Positions 10,079-21,300 of a DNA stretch of 64,000 nucleotides are shown one piece after another; the stretch's first letter is position 1, and every line of letters starts with the position of its first letter. Origin of the DNA: Owenweeksia sp965229445 (GTDB taxonomy: Bacteria; Bacteroidota; Bacteroidia; Flavobacteriales; Schleiferiaceae); contig OZ245876.1 in NCBI GenBank assembly GCA_965229445.1, positions 1,674,001 through 1,738,000 on the forward strand, given 5' to 3'. The notes under the pieces were generated by a model, which ran no database searches, was not told the origin of the DNA, and saw nothing but the letters and a program-made list of their open reading frames with translations. The translations under genes were made by a program, and so were the position numbers.

Positions 10079-10660
10079 ATGGATTACCAGAAAGCAATTG
10101 AATACATCATAACACGCTTAAAGCAGGAATTGCCGGCTAATCTCAAGTATCATACTCCTGAACATACTTTAAGTGTAATTGAAGCGGCTGAGAAGCTAGG
10201 AGAACGCCATGGAATCTCCATGCATGAGATGCAGCTCTTGCTGACGGCTTGTGCATATCACGATAGTGGATTTTTGAGAGTTTATCGGGAACATGAAACC
10301 ATAAGTTGTGAAATTGCAGAGGAAATTCTGCCGAATTTTGGCTTTAATCTGGAGGATTTAGCAATAATTAAGGGTATGATCATGGCGACCAAAGTGCCTC
10401 AGCAGCCTCATAATCTCCTGGAAAAAATTATTTGCGATGCAGACCTGGTCTATTTAGGAGGGGATAATTACGACAGTATATCCACAACTTTGCATGAAGA
10501 GCTGACTCTCAATGGAATAGAACTTAATGAAGAGCAGTGGCTGGAAATGCAAATAAACTTTTTGGAGTCGCACAACTACTGGACAGATCATTATATAGAC
10601 CGTCTAAATCCCAACAAAGCGAATGTGCTCAGGCGCCTAAAAACCAAGAAAGCTTCGTAA
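10079..10660 (+). CDS. HD-domain metal-dependent phosphohydrolase
   Basis: A soluble protein of about 193 residues with the HD-superfamily signature: H in YHTPEH near the start, HD in CAYHDSGF, a further HE pair, and D in ICDADLVYLG. Such proteins hydrolyse phosphate esters of nucleotides or related molecules; the substrate here cannot be predicted. ATG at 10079 (MDYQKAIEYI) is preferred over the ATG ten codons upstream (10049). It ends 4 bp before the stop of the convergent stress-protein gene. The position just downstream of three adenylate cyclases invites, but does not prove, a nucleotide-signalling role. Confidence 0.75.
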   Translation: MDYQKAIEYIITRLKQELPANLKYHTPEHTLSVIEAAEKLGERHGISMHEMQLLLTACAYHDSGFLRVYREHETISCEIAEEILPNFGFNLEDLAIIKGMIMATKVPQQPHNLLEKIICDADLVYLGGDNYDSISTTLHEELTLNGIELNEEQWLEMQINFLESHNYWTDHYIDRLNPNKANVLRRLKTKKAS

Positions 10661-10664
10661 AATT

Positions 10665-11465
10665 TCAGGAATTGGTACAAAGTACCGGAATGCCAGCTTT
10701 GTTCAGTATAATATTCTCCTTATCCATGGTGCCATAACTCCGGTTTTCATAAGAAATCTGAGCCATGATGGAAATCATGTCGTAATCTTCCCTTTGTGCT
10801 ATGTCCAGAATTTCTCTTGAATAGCCAATAGAAAAGTGACTGGAGTCCACTTCCAGGTACTCCCAGTTGATAGCATTTTCATTCAGAAAATCTGAGGCCT
10901 GGTCAATATTGGTCTGAAGTTTTGAGTCTATGGCAACACCGGGCTTCATGACGGTAAATAATACCAATTTTCCTTGTTCGGGATTTAGCAATTGGGCCGT
11001 AAGTTTTACCTTTTTCAGGAAATCATGATGTGGAGCGATGGGTACCAGTGCTTTCTTGAATCCGCCTTCAGCAATTTCAGTATTGTCATTCACAACTAAA
11101 GAAGAAACAGGAAGTTTCTGGATTAACTTCATAATATTAGAACCAAAAAGGTTTTGCATTAATCCCTTTTTGCCATGATTACCTACCACCACCAGGTTTG
11201 GTTTTTTCCTCGCCACCAGGTTGGCTGCTTCACCAAAAAACTCTCCTTCGCCAAGTACAACCTGACAATCCAGACCGGAATCCGTAACCATCCCACACCA
11301 GTCTTTGAAGCCTTCTTTGAGCTTTAAAGTTTCGTCTTCAGTAGTGCCCAAAGGAGCAATATGACTTAATTGGATGGATCCATTTTTTAATTTGGCCAGG
11401 GCAATGGATTGCTTAACCGCGATTTGAGCTGTATCGGTGAAATCTATTAGTGTAAGTATATGCAT
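10665..11465 (-). CDS. Universal stress protein (two UspA-like domains)
   Basis: A 266-residue cytoplasmic protein with two UspA-like alpha/beta folds. The first begins MHILTLIDFTD and carries GNHGKKGLMQNLFGSN, resembling the ATP-binding G-x2-G-x9-G(S/T) loop. The second half is more degenerate. Family members protect against nutrient or oxidative stress by poorly defined means. It lies immediately downstream of a paralogue on the same strand (25-bp gap), so the two are probably co-transcribed. Confidence 0.85.
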   Translation of the reverse strand: MHILTLIDFTDTAQIAVKQSIALAKLKNGSIQLSHIAPLGTTEDETLKLKEGFKDWCGMVTDSGLDCQVVLGEGEFFGEAANLVARKKPNLVVVGNHGKKGLMQNLFGSNIMKLIQKLPVSSLVVNDNTEIAEGGFKKALVPIAPHHDFLKKVKLTAQLLNPEQGKLVLFTVMKPGVAIDSKLQTNIDQASDFLNENAINWEYLEVDSSHFSIGYSREILDIAQREDYDMISIMAQISYENRSYGTMDKENIILNKAGIPVLCTNS

Positions 11466-11490
11466 AGCCTGGGGTATGGTAAGTGATTGA

Positions 11491-12309
11491 TTAAATGCCG
11501 ATAAATGAATAAGCAGATCGTACTCCTCTAACTTCTTGAGTATTTACCACTAATACCGGAATTTCAGGGTCATTGGTAATTAGTTCCTGAGTGAATTTAT
11601 CGAAGGCAGGGAGCATGCTGTCTGGGAAATGACCTATCGCAAAAAGATCCGCATCGTTCACCATACCATATTTAATAACCTCCTTGTGCATAGCGTGGTT
11701 GCCTTCCAACATAACCACCTTGTGTTTCACCCCTTCTTTTTCAAAGTGGCCCTTCACCAATTGTATATTGTTCTTCAGTTTATGTTCTAAAAATTCATCC
11801 GTCTCCGGTTTGCAAACCAGGTGTATTTCACTGTTAAATCTCTGAGCAACCTGACTGGCGAATTTGGCAATCTGAATGCGTTCTTTAGAAAGGTCAACCG
11901 GCACAACGATCAGCTTAAATTTTGCTTTTGGCGGACGTGACTGTGTGACCAGAAATGGGCTTTTGGCGCTCGTAATAACTCGTATAGCATGCGAACCCAT
12001 TAGCTTTTGCAGGCCTTTGGCTCCATGAGTTCCCATGATTAATAGTTGGGCATGCCCTTCGGCAGCTTCCTTGCTGATATCTTCAAATATACTTCCTACT
12101 CTAACCTTGGTAGTAATCTTGGCCAGATCAGCTTCACTAAGTGTATCCAGGAGTTCCTGGAATTTAGCTTCTGCCTTATCTTTTTCAGACTCTTTTTCTA
12201 TGATATGCAGCAACTCAATCGATCCCGGAGCAGTTTCTGTGATAGCTAACGCATGGTCAAGCGCTGTGCGGGTAATTGGAGTAAAGTCGTAAGGAACGAT
12301 GTAATTCAT
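11491..12309 (-). CDS. Universal stress protein (two UspA-like domains)
   Basis: A 272-residue tandem-domain UspA-family protein beginning MNYIVPYDFTP. The first domain contains MGTHGAKGLQKLMGSHAIRV, which matches the nucleotide-binding loop of UspA proteins. The second domain lacks a clear loop. It is the first gene of the two-gene stress-protein unit and diverges from the ABC exporter gene across about 110 bp. Role (general stress adaptation) comes from the family, not from this sequence. Confidence 0.85.
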   Translation of the reverse strand: MNYIVPYDFTPITRTALDHALAITETAPGSIELLHIIEKESEKDKAEAKFQELLDTLSEADLAKITTKVRVGSIFEDISKEAAEGHAQLLIMGTHGAKGLQKLMGSHAIRVITSAKSPFLVTQSRPPKAKFKLIVVPVDLSKERIQIAKFASQVAQRFNSEIHLVCKPETDEFLEHKLKNNIQLVKGHFEKEGVKHKVVMLEGNHAMHKEVIKYGMVNDADLFAIGHFPDSMLPAFDKFTQELITNDPEIPVLVVNTQEVRGVRSAYSFIGI

Positions 12310-12422
12310 AATGTCATTCAGCTTTCAAGCGTGAAAGATAAATGATTTGTATAAATCAAAGAACAGCCCTGGGATACAATCAACAATACCTGAGATGAAA
12401 TGTTATTATGTGATATTTGAAG

Positions 12423-14246
12423 ATGGCGAATCGAAATAAAGAAAAGCTCAGTTTGAAAGAAAGGTGGTTGGCTTTTGGCAACCTTCCGCCTTTTTTTAAG
12501 ATGATTTGGCAAACTGATCCATGGCTTTCCTTCATAAACATAGTCTTAAGATTGCTGAAAGCAGGTGTGCCATTAGCCATGCTGTGGGTGGGAAAACTTA
12601 TAATTGACGAAGTAATCACCCAAATCGCTCTTGAAGAAAAATCCTATGAATCCCTTATTACCTATGTAGTTCTAGAGCTTGCCCTGGCTCTGCTGAGTGA
12701 TGTGATCAGCAGGGGCATCACCTTGCTCGACAGTCTTTTAGGGGATCTTTTTAGCAACGAAACTTCGGTAAGGCTGATCAGTCATGCCGCCACGCTGGAT
12801 CTATATCATTTCGAAGACAGCAAGTTTTATGATAAGCTGGAGCGCGCCAGAAGACAGACTACCGGTAGAAGCGCTTTGATGGGACAGGTCTTAAATCAAT
12901 TGCAGGAAACCATCACAATAATTTTTCTTGGCGCTGGATTAATTGCGTTTAAGCCAGTGCTGATGCTAATTCTCCTTATTGCCATCCTGCCATCCTTTTT
13001 GGGTGAAACAAGCTTTAGTGAAAGGTCTTATAGTCTTACCCGCAGCTGGACACCCCAACGTCGAGAATTGGATTACCTGCGGTATATCGGAGCCAGTGAT
13101 GAGACGGCAAAGGAAATAAAGGTTTTTGGCTTGCAAGATTTTGTTGCGAAGCGCTTCAGAGATCTTTCTCGGGAGTATTACCTGGCGAATAGAAGACTAT
13201 CGGTAAACAGAGCTTTGTGGGGCAGCGTTTTAACCGCCATTGGCACTATAGCCTATTATGGAGCCTATGGCTATATTCTCCACGATACTATTTTGGGTTT
13301 ACTTAGTGTAGGTCAATTAACTTTTCTGGCTGGCTCTTTTTTGCAGATGAGAACGCGCCTTCAGAGCATAATGAATCGCTTTAGCCAAATTGCGGAAAGC
13401 GCCCTTTACCTGCAAGACTTGTTTGACTTCCTAAATTTAGCTCCGGACATTACCGAGAAGGAAGGTCAATATGAATTTCCCTCAAGCATAAGCCAAGGCT
13501 TCACCTTTAAAAACCTTGGGTTTAAGTATCCGGGCAGTGAAGAATTCACCCTGCGCAACCTGAACTTCACTTTAAGGGCAGGCGAGAAATTGGCTTTGGT
13601 GGGAGAGAATGGAGCCGGAAAAACTACCTTGGTAAAGCTCCTGGCAAGGCTTTATGAGCCTACGGAGGGGGCTATATTGTTGGATGGTCGGGATATCAGG
13701 GAGTATAGTTTATCTAGCCTCAGGAATAACATTAGCATCATATTTCAGGATTTTGTGCGCTTCCAATTAAAGGCTGATGAGAATATCGCGATTGGAAGAA
13801 TTGATGCGCTGCACGAACAGGCAGAAATTGAACAGAGCGCTTTCAAGAGTTTGGCAAATACCGTAATTGAAAAACTCCCGGAAAAGTATCAACAGTTTTT
13901 AGGAAAACGATTTGAAGGAGGAGTGGAGCTCAGTGGCGGTGAATGGCAGAAAATCGCCTTGGCCAGGGCTTATATGGGTGAATCACAACTGCTGATTCTC
14001 GATGAACCCACCAGTGCACTGGATGCTCGGGCCGAGAATGAAGTTTTTCTCAGGTTTTCAGAGCTCATAAAGAATAGGACGGCTGTTTTAATCAGTCATC
14101 GCTTTAGCACCGTACGTATGGCGGATCGCATTTTGTTTCTGGAAGGTGGTCGCGTTCTTGAAATCGGCAGCCATGAAGAACTATTGGCCAGGGATGGCAA
14201 ATATGCTCAATTGTTTAAGTTACAGGCGCAAGGATATCAGTACTAA
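12423..14246 (+). CDS. ABC exporter, fused permease and ATPase
   Basis: A 607-residue half-transporter. The N-terminal part has about six membrane segments (residues ~30-310). The ATPase domain has Walker A GENGAGKTT near 395, signature LSGGEWQ near 503, Walker B LLILDEP near 523 and the H-loop in SHRFST near 558. It should act as a homodimer in the inner membrane and export a lipid, peptide or drug; the substrate is unknown. ATG at 12423 is chosen over an in-frame TTG two codons upstream. No accessory gene adjoins it. Confidence 0.88.
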   Translation: MANRNKEKLSLKERWLAFGNLPPFFKMIWQTDPWLSFINIVLRLLKAGVPLAMLWVGKLIIDEVITQIALEEKSYESLITYVVLELALALLSDVISRGITLLDSLLGDLFSNETSVRLISHAATLDLYHFEDSKFYDKLERARRQTTGRSALMGQVLNQLQETITIIFLGAGLIAFKPVLMLILLIAILPSFLGETSFSERSYSLTRSWTPQRRELDYLRYIGASDETAKEIKVFGLQDFVAKRFRDLSREYYLANRRLSVNRALWGSVLTAIGTIAYYGAYGYILHDTILGLLSVGQLTFLAGSFLQMRTRLQSIMNRFSQIAESALYLQDLFDFLNLAPDITEKEGQYEFPSSISQGFTFKNLGFKYPGSEEFTLRNLNFTLRAGEKLALVGENGAGKTTLVKLLARLYEPTEGAILLDGRDIREYSLSSLRNNISIIFQDFVRFQLKADENIAIGRIDALHEQAEIEQSAFKSLANTVIEKLPEKYQQFLGKRFEGGVELSGGEWQKIALARAYMGESQLLILDEPTSALDARAENEVFLRFSELIKNRTAVLISHRFSTVRMADRILFLEGGRVLEIGSHEELLARDGKYAQLFKLQAQGYQY

Positions 14247-14260
14247 AACTATGTTTTCAC

Positions 14261-14854
14261 TTAGCGAGAGATTTGCTGAAATTTTACAAACAATTCATTG
14301 CCAGATCTCGGTTTAATGCTGTTGTAACAAGGTTCCAATATTTGGATATCCAAATGCTTCGAAAACAGCTTACGGTATTCTTCAACACTTCCACCAAAGG
14401 GAGGCCCGTCCTTGCTCAAGGGAAAATTGAATAGCACACCAACCAAATAGCCTTTTGGTTTTAGAACGGTCTTCATCTTTGATACATAGTCCGCTCTCAT
14501 AGCTGGTGGCAGAGCGCAGAAAAAAGTCTGCTCCACCACAATGTCATATTGATCTGAAATCTCGAAGAAATCGCCACAAATAAGCTGCTCCGGAGGAAAA
14601 TCAGGTAATTTGGAAACCAGCTTATCCAGGGGTTCCTGAACCAGATCTACCACCCACACGTTCTTAAAGCCATGCTGCCAAAGCCATACCGCTTCATGCG
14701 CATTTCCGGCACCGGGAATTAAAATTTTGGGGGATTTATCTACAAGATTGTCAAAATACTCAGTGATAGGAGGAGAGGCGTAACCGATATCCCAGGGTGT
14801 GTCTTCCGCGGTATAATGGGAACGCCAGAATTTCTTGTGATCTATGTCATTCAT
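14261..14854 (-). CDS. Thiopurine S-methyltransferase-family SAM-dependent methyltransferase
   Basis: A 197-residue soluble methyltransferase. The N-terminal FWRSHYTAEDTPWDIG motif is typical of the TPMT-like family, and IPGAGNAHEAVWL (near residue 45) is the glycine-rich SAM-binding loop. A VVEQTFFCALPP segment follows where the family has its substrate-side motif. Bacterial members methylate thiols, selenium/tellurium or halides; the natural substrate here is unknown. It converges on the ABC exporter with a 14-bp gap. Confidence 0.85.
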   Translation of the reverse strand: MNDIDHKKFWRSHYTAEDTPWDIGYASPPITEYFDNLVDKSPKILIPGAGNAHEAVWLWQHGFKNVWVVDLVQEPLDKLVSKLPDFPPEQLICGDFFEISDQYDIVVEQTFFCALPPAMRADYVSKMKTVLKPKGYLVGVLFNFPLSKDGPPFGGSVEEYRKLFSKHLDIQILEPCYNSIKPRSGNELFVKFQQISR

Positions 14855-15370
14855 TTTATACCAATAAATATCTCATTTGTATCTACAAATGTATCGCTGA
14901 ATTGATAAATAATTCCTGGAAGCTCTGCTTTGTGTTGGCCGGTTCACCATAGACAGATCCATACTACCTGGCACAATTGTCTTATGTCGGCTCGTGTCAA
15001 ATGTGCTGAAAACAAAGAGTTTAAATATTCGGTCAATCAATAGTATAAGCTGCCTTAGGGTCTTATCTGAAGTGGAATAATCAATGAGTAGGTGCTGTGC
15101 CCCATTTTCTTTAAATCCAAATCAAGGAATGAAAATTTTAAATTTTTATGAAAGATAATTCCATTTTTTTTCCTATGTTTAAGCAACCTTATGTTTAACC
15201 TCAAATGACCAACTAAAAACCAAACCTTACATTCCTGTACCTTTAATCTAGTATTCTACGTTGTGAAAGCTTTTAATGATAAGCTTTCGAACCATTATTT
15301 TTATTTATTCTCAGCTTACTCCTCGTGCAGGCGGTTAGGATTGGTTTAAGGCAACTTAAACTTTATACCT
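14855..15370. other. Non-coding region upstream of the giant secreted protein
   Basis: About 515 bp, AT-rich, with no reading frame that looks like a gene. It contains divergent upstream regions of the methyltransferase and of the 2475-residue protein and must hold their promoters. I did not find a repeat, tRNA or convincing structured RNA in it. Confidence 0.5.
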
Positions 15371-18300
15371 ATGCAGCTCTCCAAAAGATCCTCTTTTGTT
15401 TTCCTAGTTCTGGCCTTAATCTTCTACGCGAATCGTTCACTGGCCATAGCGGAGATACCCCCCTGTGTTTCCACCAGCTCTACCTTAACGGTAAGTGCCT
15501 GCGACAGCTTTACCTCCGCGAGTGGCAATGCTACCTGGTTCACGAGCGGCACTTATATGGACACAATCCTAAATAGCATGGGATGTGATAGTATCATCAC
15601 CTATCACCTTAGCATTCTTTCTGGATCCGTATCGTTTACTTTACATATCAACGCTGGTGGTCCGGCCTATACCGCGGCCAATGGCGATATGTTTGTAGCG
15701 GATCAATATTTCCTCAATGGATCTACTTCAACCAATACCAAGGCCATTGCTAATACTGCAGATGATGTGCTGTATCAGAGCGAGCGATATGAGGATAGTC
15801 TGGAGTATGCCATCCCTGTGCCCTTCGCTGACACCTTTATGGTCTCACTGTACTTTGCAGAGACTTTTAAGAAGAATAAAGCGGTTGGAAAGCGTGTTTT
15901 CGATCTTTCATTGGAAGGGGTATTGGTTTTAGATGATTATGATATTTATGTTGATGCCGGAGGAGGTGACACGGCGGTAGTTAAAACTTACAAAGTATAT
16001 GTATCGGATGGTACACTTAATATTGCCACCGGTGCTAGTGTTAACAATGCAAAGCTGAATGCCATTAGTATTGCTTCAGTAAGTGCTGTCCCCGGCTTTT
16101 GCTCTACCTGTTTTTCCATTTCCGGAAACACTTGCACCAATTGCCCGTCCACGCCTACCTATAATACTACTTTGCCCGATCCCATTCTCATTGGTTCAGG
16201 GATAAGCAATATGCATATGGCGGTGATGGATACCTGCAGCATGAATATAGGGATTAAAGCTCACCTCCGATTTTTAGGCGACATTACTCCTACGGGAAAT
16301 ACCTATGAGGTAGAGGTAGGAGAATCACCTGTATCTGGGAGCGACCCCACTCCAGATCCTGGCACTGCGCGTTGGAATGCTCTGGCCAGCATAAACCTGG
16401 GCAGCTACACTTTTGAGGATCTGTTGGTTTATCAGAAAATTGATTTCGATCCTGCTGATGGCGCCGGACAAACTGGACCTTATGTGGGTAATGTCAGTCA
16501 GTTTATGATTGATAATGGCCAGGGAGCGACCAGCTTTTTCCAATCTTCGGAAAACCTTGGCTTTGCTTTCTGGCAAGGTATAGGCGATCCAGCCATTCTG
16601 CCCTTTGATCCCTTTGCCACCGGGGTGTATGACCAATCCATCGAAGTATGGACCCCAGACAGTATTCTATTGTTGCATACTGACATGAGGGTCGTAGTGC
16701 ACAAAATTGGTTGTACCGATCCCACCAGTATCACTTATGATTCTACCGCTACCAAGGATGACGGCAGTTGCGATACCTGCTTTAGCGTAGCAGGTAAAGT
16801 GTGTACCAACTGTCCAACTTCTCCAACTTACAACGACACCCTGCCAGATCTGATTCTAATCGGATCAGGATTGTCAAATGTACATATGGCCGTAATGGAT
16901 ACCTGCGGTATGAATGTGGGCATCAAGGCGCATAAACGTTTTCTGGGTGATATAGTACCCACCGGTGATACCTACCAGGTAGAAATTGGTGAATCCCCTA
17001 AATCGGGCAGCGACCCCACTCCAGATCCGGGCATCGGACGCTGGAATTATCTGGCCAGTGTAAACCTGGGTAGCTATACCTTCAATGATCTATTAGTTTA
17101 TCAGAAAATTGATTTTGATCCGGCGGATGGAGCAGGACAAACTGATCCATTCCTGGCTAACATCAGTCAGTTTATGATTGATAATGCTTTGGGTGGCACT
17201 AGTCTGTACCAGGAATCACAGAATCTCGGATTTGCTTTTTGGCAAACAATTGGCGATCCTAATATTTTGCCTTTTGATCCCTTTGCAACCGGCGTATATG
17301 ATCAATCCATTGAGGTGTGGACAAAAGACAGTGTGCTATTGCTTCAAACCAATATCAGAGTAGTAGTTTATAAGTTAGGTTGTACTAATCCTGCCGCTAT
17401 TTTCACTTATGATTCTACCGCAACAAAAGATGACGGTAGTTGTGATACCTGCTTCCTGGTAGTGAATGATGTTTGTACCAGCTGTCCTTCTGCACCAAAC
17501 TATAACGACACCTTGCCAGATCCCATTTTGATCGGCTCTGGAATATCCAACTATCATATGGCGGTAATGGAGCAGTGCGACTTAAATGTCGGTATCAAAG
17601 CTATGAATCGATTTCTTGGAGACATTACACCAACAGGGAATACTTATATGGTAGAAGTTGGGGAGTCTCCCGTCTCCGGCAGCGACCCCACCCCGGATCC
17701 GGGCACCGCTCGCTGGAATTACCTGGCCAGTATAAATTTGGGTGCCTTCACTTTTGATGATCTTTTAGTGTATCAGAAAATTGATTTTGATCCAGCAGAC
17801 GGAACCGGTCAGACGGGTCCGTATCTCGCCAATATCAGTCAGTTTATGATCGATAATGGTCAGGGAGCAACCAGCTTCTTCCAGGCTTCAGAGAACCTGG
17901 GCTTTGGTTTCTGGCAGGGCATTGGCGACCCGGCTATCCTGCCATTTAATCCATTTGCTACAGGCGTATATGACCAGTCCATTGAAGTTTGGACTCCGGA
18001 CAGTATACTCTTGTTGCAAACTGACATGAAGGTGGTAGTTTATAAATCAGGGTGTACGGACTCAACCAGCATCACATATGACTCTACCGCCACGCAGGAT
18101 GACGGTAGTTGCGATACTTGTTTCACTGTGGTTGGTGGCGTATGCACTAATTGCCCCATCATGCCAATATACGATACGGTACTTCCAGATCCCATTGTAA
18201 TTGGTTCAGGGATTAGCAATATGCATATGGCGGTGATGGATACCTGCGGCATGAACGTAGGTATCAAAGCGCATGAAAGGTTTATCGGTGATGTTGTTCC

Positions 18301-21300
18301 AACCGGAGACACCTATATTTTTGATACAGGTGAGTCTCCTACTTCCGGAAGTGATCCCACTCCCGACCCCGGTACCGCACGCTGGAATTATTTGGTGAGC
18401 GTTAATCTGGGTGGCTATACTTTTAATGATCTCTTAGTTTACCAAAAAATTGATTTTGATCCCGCGGATGGAGCAGGCCAAACCGGACCCTATATTGCCA
18501 ATATCAGTCAGTTTATGATTGATAATGCTTTGGGTGGCACCAGTCTTTACCAGGAATCGCAGAATCTGGGCTTTGCATTCTGGCAGGGCATTGGCGATGC
18601 CGCTATCCTGCCCTTTGATCCCTTCGCCAAAGGTGTTTATGATCAAATGATAGAAGTGTGGACCAAGGATAGCGTGTTGCTCTTACAAGCAGATATGCGG
18701 GTTAAAGTTGAACGTCTCACCTGCAATCCACCAAGCAATGTAATTATGACCGCTCTATACGATACCATATGTGATGGTGATTCAATCTTGCTAGGAGGAG
18801 AATATCAAACCAATGCGGGTACTTATTATGACACCTTGCAGACAGTTGAAGCTTGCGATAGTATTCTGGCCACTAAGCTTCATATTACAGGTAAACCCCT
18901 GTATGAGTTACACTTAAACCTTGGTAATTCAGTTAACAATACCATTAATGCATATGGACATGATTTTGTGGCAGAACTATCTCCCTTTGAATACCGAATA
19001 GTTGGAAACTCGAATTATATAGGAGGTCGATCAATAAGTAATACGGATGATGATGAGCTTTATTGGAATCACGTATTTGCATATCAAGCTGAGATGGGTG
19101 ATACCTTACAGTATGTTTTTCCTGTAGGAGTGGTAGATACATTCTGTGTTACTCTTTATTTGGCTGAAACATGGAGCGGGGCTTACTCAGTAGGAGCTAG
19201 AGTGTTTGATGTCATTCTTGAAGGTGATACCCTAATTGATGATTTGGACATATTTAGCGAAGTAGGAGCAAATGCTGCTCTGATCAAAACGGTAAATGTG
19301 TATGTTGATGATGGTACTTTGAACCTGGTTGGTTTGGCCAGTGCCAATAACCCTCAAATAGCGGCAATCAGTGTCGTTTCTAAATCTCTGGATACTTGTA
19401 AACCTAAATGTGAAGATTACTATGATACTACCGCAGCAAACATTTGTGCTGGCGACTCCCTAATGATTGATGGCATCTGGCGCAAAAGCTCCGGGGTGTA
19501 TTGCACCAGCCTGTTAAAAGCCGATGGCTGTGATAGCATCCTGTGCACCAATCTCACCGTTGACCCGTACATCACCGGAACTAAAAAAGACACCATTTGT
19601 CCGGGAGACTCTCTCTATCTGGCCGGAGCCTGGCAAACAGCGGCGGGTGTTTACTACGATACTCTCACCGCGGCGAACCACTGTGACAGTATTCTAGCCA
19701 CCACACTTTGTGTTAGAGATACGAGTCTGGCTTGGTTTGAGTTTCATTTTAATCTCGGGAATCATTCCACAGACAAATCTTTTAACGCGACAAATGGAAC
19801 CTATTTTACCAGTGAAACAGCATTTGATGGTTATAGAGTTTATGGTTCCAGTGCTACATCCTTGAGCGCAGGAACACCAATAGCAAACACCCTGGATGAT
19901 ACGCTATATTGGTATGCCGTTTATGGCGAACAATCCTTCGGAGTTAATCCAGGCCCATTGGAATATGCATTTCCTGTTAGTTTGGTGGACAGCTTCTATG
20001 TAACTCTGTACATGGCCGAGACCTTCTATAGTGGTAATAATCAGAGAGTATTTGATATAATTCTGGAAGGTGATACCCTTTTCAAAGACTTAGATATACA
20101 CTCGGAGGTTGGAAAGGATGCCGCACTGGTTAAGTCCTTTACAGTTTATGTAGATGACGGCACTTTGAACCTAATTGGCTCTGCTACTGTGAGTAACGCC
20201 CAAATTGCCGGAATAAGTATAGTTTCAAAATCCAAAGACAAATCTTGTATTAAATGCACGGACTCCTTTGATACCACCCTCGTGAAAATCTGTGCCGGTG
20301 ATTCGGTTTACGCGGGTGGTGCCTGGCAGACTACCTCCGGTATCTATTGCGACACATTATTAACCGCTGCGGGCTGCGATAGTGTGCTCTGCACCGACTT
20401 GCACGTAGGATTGCTGGAGATAGTGAGCATGGACCTGGTAGAAGCGCCTTCGGGCAATTTAATATCTACCCTCTCTAATGGTTATGTGATCAATAAAGCC
20501 CTTATCCCCACAGACTTTAGCATAGAGGCAATTGCCTGTAATGGCGTAGTGAAGAGCGTGGTGTTTAATGTAAATGGCTCTAACGTAAGGACGGAAAATG
20601 TTTATCCTTACGCCATAAATGGAGATAACCCCCCGGGCGTATTTAAAGAATGGGATCCTGAAGTGGGTTTTTACACCATCACAGCTACTCCTTATTCCCA
20701 GAAGGGTGGTAATGGAGCCGCTGGTACTCCTCTGCAATTGTATATCCAGGTGATTGACCAGGTATTGGCAACGGATTGTAATGGGGATCTTGGCGGTAGT
20801 GCCTTCCTGAATGATTGTAACGAATGTGTAGGCGGCAATACCGGTAAACCCCTGGATTTTGGCAAAGATGACTGTGGCATTTGCTTTGGCAATAATGCGG
20901 ATAAGGACTGTAACGGCGACTGCTTCGGTACAGCTGTCATAGATTCCTGTGGAGAATGTGTACTGGGATTAACCGGAAAGACGTTCAACAACAGTTGTAA
21001 CATTGATTGTAATGGTGATATAAATGGCACGGCGGTGTTGGATGATTGTGGGGTATGTACCGGTGGTAATACCGGAATCACCTACAATGCCGATCAGGAT
21101 TGCAATGGAGAATGCTTTGGTACCGCAGTGATTGACGATTGCTCAGATTGTGTGCTGGGTTCTACGGGTAAATTGTTTAACGAATCATGTGCCGATTGCA
21201 ATGGAGATCCTTATGGCACTGCCAGTCTGGATGATTGTGGGGTTTGTAGTGGTGGATTAACTGGAATTACCCCAAATGCCAACAAGGATACCTGTGGCGT

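Noticed and set aside
20692..21081. Long minus frame opposite the Cys-rich strings of the giant gene
   Set aside because: Shadow frame created by the repetitive codons of the sense strand.
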